NCBI RefSeq assembly: GCF_900142525.1
Contig: NZ_FRBD01000025.1
Location: 1 to 55,415, forward strand
Direction of reading: 5' to 3'
Source of the DNA: Xylanibacter ruminicola
GTDB taxonomy: Bacteria > Bacteroidota > Bacteroidia > Bacteroidales > Bacteroidaceae
DNA: 55,415 nt
A program made the translations under genes and the position numbers. The notes under the pieces were generated by a model. That model searched no databases. It saw only the letters and a program-made list of their open reading frames with translations, and was not told where the DNA came from. Positions within the stretch are counted from its first letter, which is position 1. The number at the start of each line of letters is the position of its first letter. Positions 16,237-24,490 of this stretch are shown in pieces.

Positions 16237-17300
16237 CATGGGGCGAGTATAATTTGAACGATGCGCTCTGCCGTACGACCATCCCAACGGTCAGGTAGAG
16301 CGCATTTCTTCCACTCACCAGCAACCATCTTAACCATTTCTGTACGTAGTTTTTCAGCATCCTCGCCTACCAACACGTTAGAGCCCACATTTACAGTTTC
16401 CTGATGCTCTGTATAATTGTTTAATGTAATACAGGGCACACCATTAAACGTAGCCTCCTCTGACACATTACCAGAATCTGTAATAATGCCAAGCGCATGA
16501 GCTGTCAGCCATCCGAATTCCAGATAGCTAAGTGGATCAACAATCTCGATTCCAAGATTCAAGCCTTCAACCACCTTGCGAGCATTACCACGCAAAGGAG
16601 CCACGATGCGAACACCATTAGCAGCCTCAACCATAGCCTTCAACATACGCTCCAAGTTTTCCTCATCAGCAATGAGAGCCTTACGGTTCAATGTAAACAC
16701 CAGGTATTTCTTCTCTTCTAACGAAGGTATGGAAGCCGGTTTCTTCAATCTGTCATAGTTATAGCGGAGTGTATCCATCAGAATATTACCCACCATATAA
16801 GTCTGGGAATTCTCTGATTGTTCGCGAGTGGCAACGCCTGTACTCTTCACGCCAGCAGTAAACAGATAGTCAGATAAAGCATCAATCACCAAACGATTAA
16901 TTTCCTTAGGCATATTGATATTAAACGAGCGTGTTCCAGCCACCAGATGGGCCAATCGGATACCACGCTTCTTAGTAACAATCGCAGCAGCCATAGTAGA
17001 AGCCAAATCATCAACCACAATCACCACATCTACAGCATGCTCATCAAGAAAAGCATCAAATCGAGCCATCACCTGACTAGTAATCTCATTCAGACTCATT
17101 GAGTCAACACCTAAATAATATTGCGGGCGTGGCATCTGCAAATCCTCAAAAAGCGAAGGTTCAAGTGTGGGATCATTCTCACTACCAGCATAAACCAACA
17201 AACAAGTTGCTTCTGGATTCTTATTAATAGCTCTAACCAGAGGCGACACTTTGACGAAATTGGGGCGAGCACCCGCTATGATACAAACTGTCTTTGCCAT
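16236..17300 (-). CDS. Divergent UDP-GlcNAc 2-epimerase (WecB) family protein
   Basis: A 354-residue protein with the GT-B-like fold of non-hydrolysing UDP-N-acetylglucosamine 2-epimerases: AGARPNFVKVSP (10-20) at the N-terminus and TDSGNVSEEATFNGVPCITL near residue 286. Several positions conserved in active enzymes are changed: the usual HVEAG is HLVAG (118-122), GDT is DDL (97-99), and the THRREN-type motif is TLNRKA (203-208). PKEINR (131-136) is kept. The activity is therefore doubtful or altered. The start is ATG 17300, since the longer frame begins upstream of the promoter. It is a single gene, not adjacent to sugar nucleotide genes. Confidence 0.75.
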   Translation of the reverse strand: MAKTVCIIAGARPNFVKVSPLVRAINKNPEATCLLVYAGSENDPTLEPSLFEDLQMPRPQYYLGVDSMSLNEITSQVMARFDAFLDEHAVDVVIVVDDLASTMAAAIVTKKRGIRLAHLVAGTRSFNINMPKEINRLVIDALSDYLFTAGVKSTGVATREQSENSQTYMVGNILMDTLRYNYDRLKKPASIPSLEEKKYLVFTLNRKALIADEENLERMLKAMVEAANGVRIVAPLRGNARKVVEGLNLGIEIVDPLSYLEFGWLTAHALGIITDSGNVSEEATFNGVPCITLNNYTEHQETVNVGSNVLVGEDAEKLRTEMVKMVAGEWKKCALPDRWDGRTAERIVQIILAP

Positions 17301-17320
17301 AATCTTTCCTATTTTGAGTG

Positions 17321-17328
17321 CAAAGTTA
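17321..17328 (-). promoter_or_regulatory. Promoter -7 element of the WecB-like gene
   Basis: Minus strand TAACTTTG, 20 nt before the ATG at 17300. Confidence 0.6.
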
Positions 17329-17367
17329 AAGAAAAAGTTCCGATTTACCAAGAAAAACGGCAAAAGG

Positions 17368-17399
17368 TTTGGATAAGTCACAGATTATTTGTATCTTTG
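17368..17399 (+). promoter_or_regulatory. ribE promoter
   Basis: TTTG (17368-17371), 20 bp, TATCTTTG (17392-17399). The predicted transcript starts near 17405, leaving a leader of about 217 nt before ribE. Confidence 0.7.
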
Positions 17400-17412
17400 C
17401 AGCAGAAACAGT

Positions 17413-17604
17413 GGGTCGTGCCTGATAGATCGGGATACTCTACATTAAAAAATCAAATCGGGATCGTTTCCCTTGCCAATGGCGGGCCACGATTATCCTT
17501 TATGAGGAGAGCAGCAATGCCGGTGGATTACAACAGCGGGGAGCCCCCAAATCGTGTGAAACAGGAGTTTTCACCAAATCATCGGCACGTACCCTTTTCT
17601 TTTT
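17413..17604 (+). ncRNA. Structured leader RNA upstream of ribE (riboswitch candidate)
   Basis: Residues 17413-17426 pair with 17581-17594 in a 13-bp helix with two single-base bulges (GGGT-CGTGCC-T-GAT with ATC-GGCACG-T-ACCC), directly followed by TTTTCTTTTT (17595-17604). Inside are further hairpins: ATCGT/ACGAT (17463-17467, 17489-17493) enclosing GCC-AAT-GGC, TCCT/AGGA (17496-17508) and GTGAAA/TTTCAC (17556-17574), plus a GGGG/CCCC arm near 17538-17547. The octamer ATCGGGAT is repeated at 17429 and 17457. The conserved blocks of the FMN (RFN) aptamer are not found. It could be a different flavin sensor, another regulatory leader, or an independent small RNA with its own terminator. Confidence 0.6.
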
Positions 17605-17621
17605 AATCTAAATAGACAATT

Positions 17622-18221
17622 ATGTTTTCCGGAATCATCGAAGAATTTGCTACTGTAACTGCTATCCGCAAGGATCGCGAGAATATAGATTTCACCTTGA
17701 AGTGTTCATTTGTCGACGAGCTGAAGATCGACCAAAGTGTCGCTCACAATGGCGTGTGCTTAACCGTTGTTGCCATCGAAAATGGCACATATACTGTTAC
17801 GGCCATGAAGGAGACACTTGATCGAACCAACCTTGGATTACTGAAGGTGGGCGATAAGGTAAACGTAGAGCGCTCGATGCTGATGAACGGTAGATTGGAT
17901 GGACACATCGTTCAGGGCCACGTAGACGAGACTGCCCGCTGCATCGCTGTAGAAGATGCCGATGGTTCAACCTACTTCACTTTCGAATATCCAGAAAACA
18001 GAGAAATGGCAAAGAAAGGCTATTTTACTGTCGACAAAGGTAGCGTAACAGTAAATGGCGTTAGTCTAACGGTCTGCAATCCTACATCAAACACCTTCCA
18101 GGTTGCCATTATCCCCTACACCTTCGAGCACACTAACTTCTGCGACATCCGTGTAGACTCAGTTGTCAACCTCGAGTTCGACATCCTTGGCAAGTATATC
18201 GCTCGCCTACAGCAGTTATAG
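17622..18221 (+). CDS. ribE: Riboflavin synthase
   Basis: Catalyses dismutation of two 6,7-dimethyl-8-ribityllumazine molecules to riboflavin, the last step of the pathway. The 199-residue protein shows the two tandem lumazine-binding repeats of the trimeric alpha-type enzyme: MFSGIIEEFATV at residue 1 with NGVCLTV, and the second half beginning near LDGHIVQGHVDETA with NGVSLTVCNP. It is expressed alone behind a long structured leader, which makes control at the RNA level plausible. Its 3' end overlaps the gph stop codon region by 6 nt, tail to tail. Confidence 0.95.
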   Translation: MFSGIIEEFATVTAIRKDRENIDFTLKCSFVDELKIDQSVAHNGVCLTVVAIENGTYTVTAMKETLDRTNLGLLKVGDKVNVERSMLMNGRLDGHIVQGHVDETARCIAVEDADGSTYFTFEYPENREMAKKGYFTVDKGSVTVNGVSLTVCNPTSNTFQVAIIPYTFEHTNFCDIRVDSVVNLEFDILGKYIARLQQL

Positions 18222-18887
18222 CAAATCTGATGGTTTTGAAACGAATGTTTCTGCACCATGTTCGATGAGGAATTCGCGATTGCGGAAGCCCCATAGCACA
18301 GAGATACAAGGAATGCCTGCATTATGGGCCGTTGCTATATCTACATCGCTATCGCCAACATAGACGGCAGAGTTTTCCTCATCCCTAGCCCCTCCCCCTA
18401 AGGGTCGGGGAATACTGAGAGAATCAAAGGCGGCAAAGACGGTATCTGGAGCAGGCTTTTTGCGGATGCCTGCGGCTTCGTTTTCACCTATAGCCACTTC
18501 GATGGTATCTGGAAAGAAATGATGACAGAGTTCTACTGTCGCAGCCATCATCTTATTGCTCACTACAGCAAGCTTACATCCACGAGCCTTTAACTCAGCC
18601 AATATCTCAGGAATACCTGGATAAGGACGAGTTGTATCAAGCGAATGATGCATATAATGCTCACGGAACGTAGCAAAAGTTGCTTCAAAATCCGGATTCG
18701 CATCGCCATCAGGGATAGCTCGTTCCATTAGTTTTCGTACACCGTTTCCCACGAACCTACGCACATCATCAATAGAATGCTCAGGCATTCCGTGAGTGCG
18801 AAGGGCATAATTACAAGAGGCTGCAAGATCAGTAAGAGTATCTAGCAACGTACCATCAAGGTCGAAAATATAAGTATTGTATTTCAT
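18216..18887 (-). CDS. gph: Phosphoglycolate phosphatase-like HAD hydrolase with a repeat-derived insertion
   Basis: A 223-residue HAD-superfamily phosphatase of the Gph type. Motif I is FDLDGTLLDT (Asp9 nucleophile, Asp11), the helical cap follows, motif II is VVSNK, and motif IV is VYVGDSDVDI. Phosphoglycolate is the usual substrate of the family, but specificity is not certain. Just before motif IV the sequence SIPRPLGGGARDEENS is encoded by a copy of the GC-rich repeat (18382-18416), adding about 12-13 residues in frame where relatives have a short turn. It overlaps the malQ stop by 4 nt and is presumably co-transcribed with it. Confidence 0.85.
   Translation of the reverse strand: MKYNTYIFDLDGTLLDTLTDLAASCNYALRTHGMPEHSIDDVRRFVGNGVRKLMERAIPDGDANPDFEATFATFREHYMHHSLDTTRPYPGIPEILAELKARGCKLAVVSNKMMAATVELCHHFFPDTIEVAIGENEAAGIRKKPAPDTVFAAFDSLSIPRPLGGGARDEENSAVYVGDSDVDIATAHNAGIPCISVLWGFRNREFLIEHGAETFVSKPSDLL
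18382..18416. repeat. GC-rich palindromic repeat, copy B, inside gph
   Basis: TCCCTAGCCCCTCCC...TCGGGGAATACT. It shares CCCTAkCCCCTCC and GGGGAATACT with the intergenic copy at 16203-16236, and GGGGCTAGGGrTG on the other strand with the copy at 28794-28844. It is read through in frame in gph. Confidence 0.75.
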
Positions 18888-21508
18888 CTTTTTGAACGCT
18901 GAATCATGGTTTTCACCTTATTATTATATTTATCGGCCTTTAGTAATTCTTCGATTGTTATATGCATACGATATTTCCAACGATTATACGGATCGCTGGG
19001 CACGTTTATTCGTTCTTCTCGAGGATTCTTACTTCGCAACTCACTATCCATAGCCAACCAATCTTGCAATGAAAGCATGCAAAGCATAGATGGACAATAC
19101 AAATGGCGACCAATAATCTCCTCAGCCAAATGAGCCGGTAACTGCTCTGGAGCCCTACCCTGTTTCTGCAGCATCGATACAAAGTATCGCTGGGTACGTT
19201 CTGGACTCTCACTCCACCACAGACGCAGAGGCGACATGTCGTGAGTAGAGATAGTAGCTACTGAACGATAAGGATTGGCGTCAAGATGCGCGAATTCATA
19301 GCCACTCTGTTTGGGCATCGACTGGATTTCAAGCGTCAGAATGCGGAGCTGGTCGAGCACTGGAGCCACACAATCTGGCAACATACCCAAATCTTCACCA
19401 CAACAAAGCATACGGGTTGTTCCAAACACATTAGTAATTTTGCGAATAGCCTCAGCCCCCCAGAAGAAGTTATGACGCTGATAATAATAGTTGTTATATA
19501 GTCGCATAAACGCGTCCTTCTCTTCTGATGACAGAGCATCGAATACAAGCTCGCCAATCACGCCTATACGAGGATGATACATCTCCGGCTGTTGTGGATC
19601 TTCAAGGAAGAGTACACCGCTTATCAGTCGATAAAGTCCATCACGAATCCACAGACTATTCTCATCAGTACGACCCTCGAAAGCTGTTTGAACCTTTTTC
19701 TGAGTATCATAATCAGCCTTCAGATCATATAGTCCATAACTACGAGCCACCAGAAAATGCTCACGAACATAAGGCGCATGCAAGCCAAAGAGCTTATCCA
19801 GCACCCTATCATTGATAAATGGACGAGTAAAAAGATCTTTACGGAAAGGCAAGCCAAAATACTCAATCTCACCAACAGTCATAGGCAGCGATGGTGAGAA
19901 ATGGCCCAAGATACCAAACACAGCATCTTCAGGAATCTCCCATATTCGGAAGAATCCTAGTATATGATCGATACGAATCGCATCGAAGTACTGCTCCATC
20001 CAGTTCAATCGACGATGAAACCAATCCACAACGCCCGTTTTCCAATTATAGGTGGGGAAGCCCCAGTTCTGTCCGTTCTGCGAAAAAGCATCAGGCGGTG
20101 CACCCGTCTGGGCATCAAGATGGAAGAAATCAGGATGAGTAGCAGTCTCCACGCTATCACCATTTACACCGATAGGCACATCGCCTTTAAGGAAGATTCC
20201 TTTAGAACGGGCATAATCTGCAGCCGTTTTTAACTGTTGATGAAGATGATATTGAATATAATAGATAACAGCGATACTACTATAAACTGATTTAGCCAAA
20301 GACCAATTAGCATAAGGCTCCAACCATTCCTTATTCTCAGCAAACCACGATTTAAACTCCTTTGAATCAAGCGTTTGCTGCCCACGTTCGCCAAATACAT
20401 CTTCTATATAAGCACGTTTAACCCTATCAACGGCCTCATAATCGCTATAGCCTAAAGCATTCAATTCCTGACGTTGACGATGATAAGCGGTCATCTTAGT
20501 CTTATTCTTCAATACACCAACAGCCTCTAAATCCAGATAATGTGGATGTAATGCAAAGGCCGAAACAATATTATATGGATAAGAATCGCTCCAGTTACCA
20601 GAGCTGGTTGTATCATTTACAGGCAACAACTGGATGGCCTTCATCCCCGTTGCTACGCACCAATCAACCAATCTGCAGAGATCACCAAAATCTCCTACAC
20701 CGTACGACTCTTTGCTTCGCAATGAGAATACGGGCACTACGACACCTGCTGCACGCCAAATATGTTCTCTTACTCTCAGGCTCTCGCCGTAAGCCACAAG
20801 AACCGTTCCATCAGGAACCATCGATTGGTCAGCGGGCAATAGACCTTCAGTCGTGCGATTATCCCCCTCTTCCCATGCCACCAGAGCATGAGTCTCGTCA
20901 TCAACAATTACATATTTATACTCAATAGGCAGTAACACCGCATCTACATTCACGGATAGCAACCACTCAAAGCAACCTATTGACTCCATTTTCAGATATC
21001 GAGCCACATTCCAACTGCCTAAGGCAGGATGTGAACCTACGATGGCCACCGATTGACCTTTCTGCAACTGTGGCGCAGACACTCTGAACAGTATTGTCTT
21101 ACGATAAAGTGGCACACGCAGAGGTTCCACCTTACCATCACCAGCCATCCCCATCGTGGTAAGATAAGCCTTACTATATAAATGATACTGCAAGGACACA
21201 TCACGCCATTGATCAGCCATCACATAACTCTTCGACGTATCAAAATAATATATTCGGGGAATAGCATTCCACTCCCTACGTATCACATTACCATCATTAT
21301 CCTCAACCTGATAATGATATAGGAAAGACGCAATGGGATGTTTACGCGACTCTAGCACCGTAGTTTCCAGCGACCACACCAAACCATCGGTAGTAACCAT
21401 CATCAGACGTTCAGTTTTTTCGGTCTGATCTGTACTCCGATATGTGATCACCACATAGAGGTTTTGCCCCCATTGAGTGCCATATTGTATAGAAAACTTA
21501 AGTTTCAT
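18884..21508 (-). CDS. malQ: 4-alpha-glucanotransferase with two CBM20-like modules
   Basis: Disproportionates maltodextrins by transferring glucan chains, in glycogen/starch metabolism. The 874-residue protein is the long Bacteroidota form: two N-terminal starch-binding CBM20-like domains (about 1-115 and 130-225; GSHPALGSWNVARYLKM in the second), then a GH77 catalytic domain from about 260. The nucleophile is Asp514 in AIRIDHILGFFRIWEIP, the acid/base glutamate is in CCGEDLGMLP, and STHDMSPLR supplies the third carboxylate. It has no signal peptide, so it is intracellular. It has its own promoter, is followed by gph with a 4-nt overlap, and is divergent from mltG. Confidence 0.93.
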   Translation of the reverse strand: MKLKFSIQYGTQWGQNLYVVITYRSTDQTEKTERLMMVTTDGLVWSLETTVLESRKHPIASFLYHYQVEDNDGNVIRREWNAIPRIYYFDTSKSYVMADQWRDVSLQYHLYSKAYLTTMGMAGDGKVEPLRVPLYRKTILFRVSAPQLQKGQSVAIVGSHPALGSWNVARYLKMESIGCFEWLLSVNVDAVLLPIEYKYVIVDDETHALVAWEEGDNRTTEGLLPADQSMVPDGTVLVAYGESLRVREHIWRAAGVVVPVFSLRSKESYGVGDFGDLCRLVDWCVATGMKAIQLLPVNDTTSSGNWSDSYPYNIVSAFALHPHYLDLEAVGVLKNKTKMTAYHRQRQELNALGYSDYEAVDRVKRAYIEDVFGERGQQTLDSKEFKSWFAENKEWLEPYANWSLAKSVYSSIAVIYYIQYHLHQQLKTAADYARSKGIFLKGDVPIGVNGDSVETATHPDFFHLDAQTGAPPDAFSQNGQNWGFPTYNWKTGVVDWFHRRLNWMEQYFDAIRIDHILGFFRIWEIPEDAVFGILGHFSPSLPMTVGEIEYFGLPFRKDLFTRPFINDRVLDKLFGLHAPYVREHFLVARSYGLYDLKADYDTQKKVQTAFEGRTDENSLWIRDGLYRLISGVLFLEDPQQPEMYHPRIGVIGELVFDALSSEEKDAFMRLYNNYYYQRHNFFWGAEAIRKITNVFGTTRMLCCGEDLGMLPDCVAPVLDQLRILTLEIQSMPKQSGYEFAHLDANPYRSVATISTHDMSPLRLWWSESPERTQRYFVSMLQKQGRAPEQLPAHLAEEIIGRHLYCPSMLCMLSLQDWLAMDSELRSKNPREERINVPSDPYNRWKYRMHITIEELLKADKYNNKVKTMIQRSKR

Positions 21509-21524
21509 ATGTTATATTTTAGGG

Positions 21525-21532
21525 CAAAGATA
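21525..21532 (-). promoter_or_regulatory. malQ promoter -7 element
   Basis: Minus strand TATCTTTG, 16 nt before the malQ ATG. Confidence 0.6.
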
Positions 21533-21574
21533 CAAAAAAATGGGAAATTAGCGATAAGAGTGAAGAGATTTTTG

Positions 21575-21582
21575 TAACTTTG
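21575..21582 (+). promoter_or_regulatory. mltG promoter -7 element
   Basis: TAACTTTG, 24 nt before the mltG ATG. An in-frame TTG within this box is not the start. Confidence 0.6.
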
Positions 21583-21606
21583 CAGCGTTTTTTCAAGATT
21601 ATAAAG

Positions 21607-22632
21607 ATGAATTGGTTTAAAAAGTCAAGGTATCTGGTTCCTATTGCAATATGCTTCATTGGAATCTTGGCCATCGCATATTACTATTTTGTGGGGAGTT
21701 TTTCAAAACTCAGCTCCACAGAATACGTGTATATCGATGACAATGATAATCTGGATTCGGTTTGTGCCAAGTTAGAACCCATAGCATCATACCATGGTCT
21801 CATTGCATTTAAAATGATGTCACGTCATGGTGGATATTCCGACAACATACGTAGCGGACGATATGCCATCACTCCTGACCAAAGTACAATCCGGGTTTTC
21901 CGTAACCTGAAGAATGGCCATCAGGAGCCTGTAAGACTCACCATACCCGAGAGTCGTACCATGGATCGCTTGGCGGGTTATCTCTCAAAGAAACTGATGA
22001 TGGATAGCGTCGCTGTAGCTATTTTACTCAGCGATTCGTCATTCTGTGCTCAGCAGGGATACGATACAGCAACTATTGCTTGTCTTTTTATCCCCAACAC
22101 ATACGAGGTTTATTGGAACATCTCCATCGAGAACCTGATGAAGCGCATGAAGAAAGAGAATGAGAATTTCTGGAACACGCAGCGCACTATCAAGGCCGAT
22201 GCCCTCAACCTAAGCAAAGAAGAGGTATGTACGATAGCCAGCATCATCGACGAGGAAACTGCAAACAATGCAGAGAAGCCGATGATAGCAGGTATGTATC
22301 TCAACCGTCTCAAAGCAGGAATGCCGCTTCAGGCCGACCCAACCATCAAGTTCGCTTTGAAGGATTTTGCCTTGAAACGCATCTATCACAACATGTTGCA
22401 GTTTGATAGTCCCTATAATACCTATAAGAATACAGGACTCCCCCCAGGACCTATCAAGATTGCATCCGTAGCAGGTATCGATGCCGTACTCAACCGTACT
22501 GCTCACGACTATCTGTATATGTGCGCCAAGGAAGATTTCTCTGGCACCCACAACTTTGCCAAGACCTATCAGGAACACCTGAAGAATGCGGCCAAGTATT
22601 CAAAAGCACTTAACGAAAGAGGAATTAAGTAA
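21607..22632 (+). CDS. mltG: Endolytic murein transglycosylase MltG
   Basis: MltG (YceG-like) cleaves nascent peptidoglycan strands at the inner membrane and is thought to release glycan chains from the lipid anchor. The 341-residue protein has one N-terminal membrane anchor (about residues 10-29), a LysM-like region, and the catalytic block CTIASIIDEETANNAEKPMIAG with its glutamate, followed by YLNRLKAGMPLQADPT, YNTYKNTGLPPGPI and the C-terminal AKTYQEHLKN. The start is ATG 21607, inside the transcript. It heads a group with glnS, a TPR gene and a dedA gene. Confidence 0.93.
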   Translation: MNWFKKSRYLVPIAICFIGILAIAYYYFVGSFSKLSSTEYVYIDDNDNLDSVCAKLEPIASYHGLIAFKMMSRHGGYSDNIRSGRYAITPDQSTIRVFRNLKNGHQEPVRLTIPESRTMDRLAGYLSKKLMMDSVAVAILLSDSSFCAQQGYDTATIACLFIPNTYEVYWNISIENLMKRMKKENENFWNTQRTIKADALNLSKEEVCTIASIIDEETANNAEKPMIAGMYLNRLKAGMPLQADPTIKFALKDFALKRIYHNMLQFDSPYNTYKNTGLPPGPIKIASVAGIDAVLNRTAHDYLYMCAKEDFSGTHNFAKTYQEHLKNAAKYSKALNERGIK

Positions 22633-22653
22633 TTGACAGTTGATAATTGATAA
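22633..22653 (+). repeat. 7-bp tandem repeat between mltG and glnS
   Basis: Three head-to-tail heptamers, TTGACAG, TTGATAA, TTGATAA, make up nearly the whole 28-bp spacer before glnS. No function is evident. Confidence 0.7.
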
Positions 22654-22660
22654 TTAAGAT

Positions 22661-24490
22661 ATGGAAGAGATTATTAAGAACGAAAGCGAGGAGAACAAGG
22701 CTGCGAGTAAGCGAGAGCATAGTCAAACTTGTTTGAACAATGCCGAGCGTGAGCAGGCTAGAACAGAGGTCAAGTCGGTTAGCTTCATTGAGCAGAAGGT
22801 AATCAATGATCTGGCTGAGGGTAAGAACGGCGGCAGAATGCAGACCCGTTTCCCACCAGAGCCCAACGGCTATCTGCACATCGGACACGCAAAGGCTATT
22901 GCCATTGACTTCGGACTGGCCAAGAAATATGGCGGTACCTGCAACCTGCGCTTCGACGACACAAATCCCATCAAGGAGGATACAGAATATATCGAGAGCA
23001 TCGAGAACGATATCAAATGGCTTGGCTTCAAGTGGGCTAATGTCTACTACGCCAGCGACTATTTCCAGGAGCTTTGGAACTTTGCCGTTTGGTTGATTAA
23101 ACAGGGACGTGCATACGTTGATGAGCAGAGTGCTGAGGTGATTGCCCAGCAGAAGGGAACTACCACAAGCCCTGGTACCAACAGTCCTTTCCGCGACCGT
23201 CCAGTAGAAGAGAACCTCAAGTTGTTCGAGTTCATGAATAGCGGCAAGTGCGAGCCAGGAACACTTGTTCTTCGTGCCAAGATCGATATGGCTCACCCCA
23301 ACATGTTGTTCCGCGACCCATTGATTTATCGTGTTCTCAACATCCCCCATATCCGTACAGGCAATAAGTGGAACGCCTACCCTATGTATGATTTCACTCA
23401 TGGCCAGAGCGATTATCTGGAGGGTGTAACTCACTCATGGTGCACACTTGAGTTTGTAGAGCATCGCCCCTTGTATGATTTGTTCGTTACATGGATGAAG
23501 GAATGGAAGGGCGAGACTGACAACATCGAGGACAACCGTCCACGCCAGACAGAGTTCAACAAGCTGAACCTCAACTACACGCTGATGTCAAAGCGTAATC
23601 TGCTGGCATTGGTAAACGAAAAGCTTGTGAATGGTTGGGATGACCCCCGTATGCCAACCATCTGCGGATTCCGTCGTCGTGGCTATAGTCCAGAAAGTAT
23701 CATCAAGTTCATCGACAAGATTGGTTACACCAAGATCGATGCACTTAACGACATGGCTCTGCTTGAGAGTGCCGTTCGCGACGACTTGAATGCGCGCGCC
23801 ATCCGAGTTAGTGCAGTTCTTGATCCTGTAAAGGTGATCATCACCAACTATCCTGAGGATCAGGTTGAGCAGCTCACAGCCGTCAACAATCCAGAGAACG
23901 AGGCCGACGGTACTCATACTGTCGAGTTTACACGCGAGCTTTGGATTGAGCGCGACGACTTCATGAAGGAGGCCGAGAAGAAATTTATGCGCTTGGCTCC
24001 TGGCAAAGAGGTTCGCCTGAAGAATGCATACATTATTAAATGTAATGAGGATCACCCATGCGATGAGGACGAGAACGGCAATGTAACCACTATTTACTGC
24101 ACCTATGACCCAGAGTCGCGCAGTGGTCTTCCTGGTTCAAACCGCAAGATTAAGGGCAAGACGCTGCATTGGGTAAGTTGCAAGCACGCCGTTGAGGCTG
24201 AGGTACGCCTATACGATCGTCTGTGGAAGGTTGAGAACCCTCGTGACGACATGGCCGCCATCCGTGAAGAAAAGAATTGCGATGCAGTTACCGCTATGAA
24301 GGAGATTATCAATCCCGATTCACTCCACATTATCAAGAACTGCTACATCGAACCATTCGCAGCTGATATGAAACCGCTCACCTATCTGCAGTTCCAGCGT
24401 ATCGGATATTTCACTCCTGATACAGACTCTACTGCCGAGAAACCTATCTTCAATAAGACTGTAGGACTTAAGGATACTTGGAAGAAGTGA
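22661..24490 (+). CDS. glnS: Glutaminyl-tRNA synthetase
   Basis: Charges tRNA-Gln with glutamine (class Ib aminoacyl-tRNA synthetase). The 609-residue protein has the HIGH motif in PNGYLHIGHAK (73-76), KMSKS-equivalent LMSKRNL near residue 310, and C-terminal anticodon-binding beta-barrels. Having a dedicated GlnRS implies that Gln-tRNA need not be made by transamidation. The N-terminus is about 25 residues longer than in typical relatives, and the extra part (around residues 15-36) is encoded by a palindromic sequence (22711-22749). It starts 28 nt after mltG, and its stop overlaps the following TPR gene. Confidence 0.94.
   Translation: MEEIIKNESEENKAASKREHSQTCLNNAEREQARTEVKSVSFIEQKVINDLAEGKNGGRMQTRFPPEPNGYLHIGHAKAIAIDFGLAKKYGGTCNLRFDDTNPIKEDTEYIESIENDIKWLGFKWANVYYASDYFQELWNFAVWLIKQGRAYVDEQSAEVIAQQKGTTTSPGTNSPFRDRPVEENLKLFEFMNSGKCEPGTLVLRAKIDMAHPNMLFRDPLIYRVLNIPHIRTGNKWNAYPMYDFTHGQSDYLEGVTHSWCTLEFVEHRPLYDLFVTWMKEWKGETDNIEDNRPRQTEFNKLNLNYTLMSKRNLLALVNEKLVNGWDDPRMPTICGFRRRGYSPESIIKFIDKIGYTKIDALNDMALLESAVRDDLNARAIRVSAVLDPVKVIITNYPEDQVEQLTAVNNPENEADGTHTVEFTRELWIERDDFMKEAEKKFMRLAPGKEVRLKNAYIIKCNEDHPCDEDENGNVTTIYCTYDPESRSGLPGSNRKIKGKTLHWVSCKHAVEAEVRLYDRLWKVENPRDDMAAIREEKNCDAVTAMKEIINPDSLHIIKNCYIEPFAADMKPLTYLQFQRIGYFTPDTDSTAEKPIFNKTVGLKDTWKK
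22717..22743. repeat. Palindrome within the glnS N-terminal extension
   Basis: GCAT-AG-TCAAAC-TT-GTTTGA-ACA-ATGC: inner 6-bp arms 22723-22728/22731-22736 and outer 4-bp arms 22717-22720/22740-22743. It is read in frame as part of the extra N-terminal residues of GlnRS. It is a different sequence from the GC-rich repeat family. Confidence 0.6.

Noticed and set aside
17428..17440. Hammerhead-like core CTGATAGA in the ribE leader
   Set aside because: Only a partial match to CUGANGA and no matching GAAA core or cleavage-site arrangement.
17413..17604. FMN riboswitch, 6S RNA or other named RNA class for the ribE leader
   Set aside because: I could not find the conserved FMN aptamer blocks, nor a rod-like fold with a central bubble as in 6S RNA. 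I left it unclassified.
22625..23434. 269-codon open frame antisense to glnS
   Set aside because: Shadow of a strongly conserved gene; its product resembles no family and it has no promoter. The same applies to antisense frames in nrdD (13278-13928) and uvrB (2498-2992).
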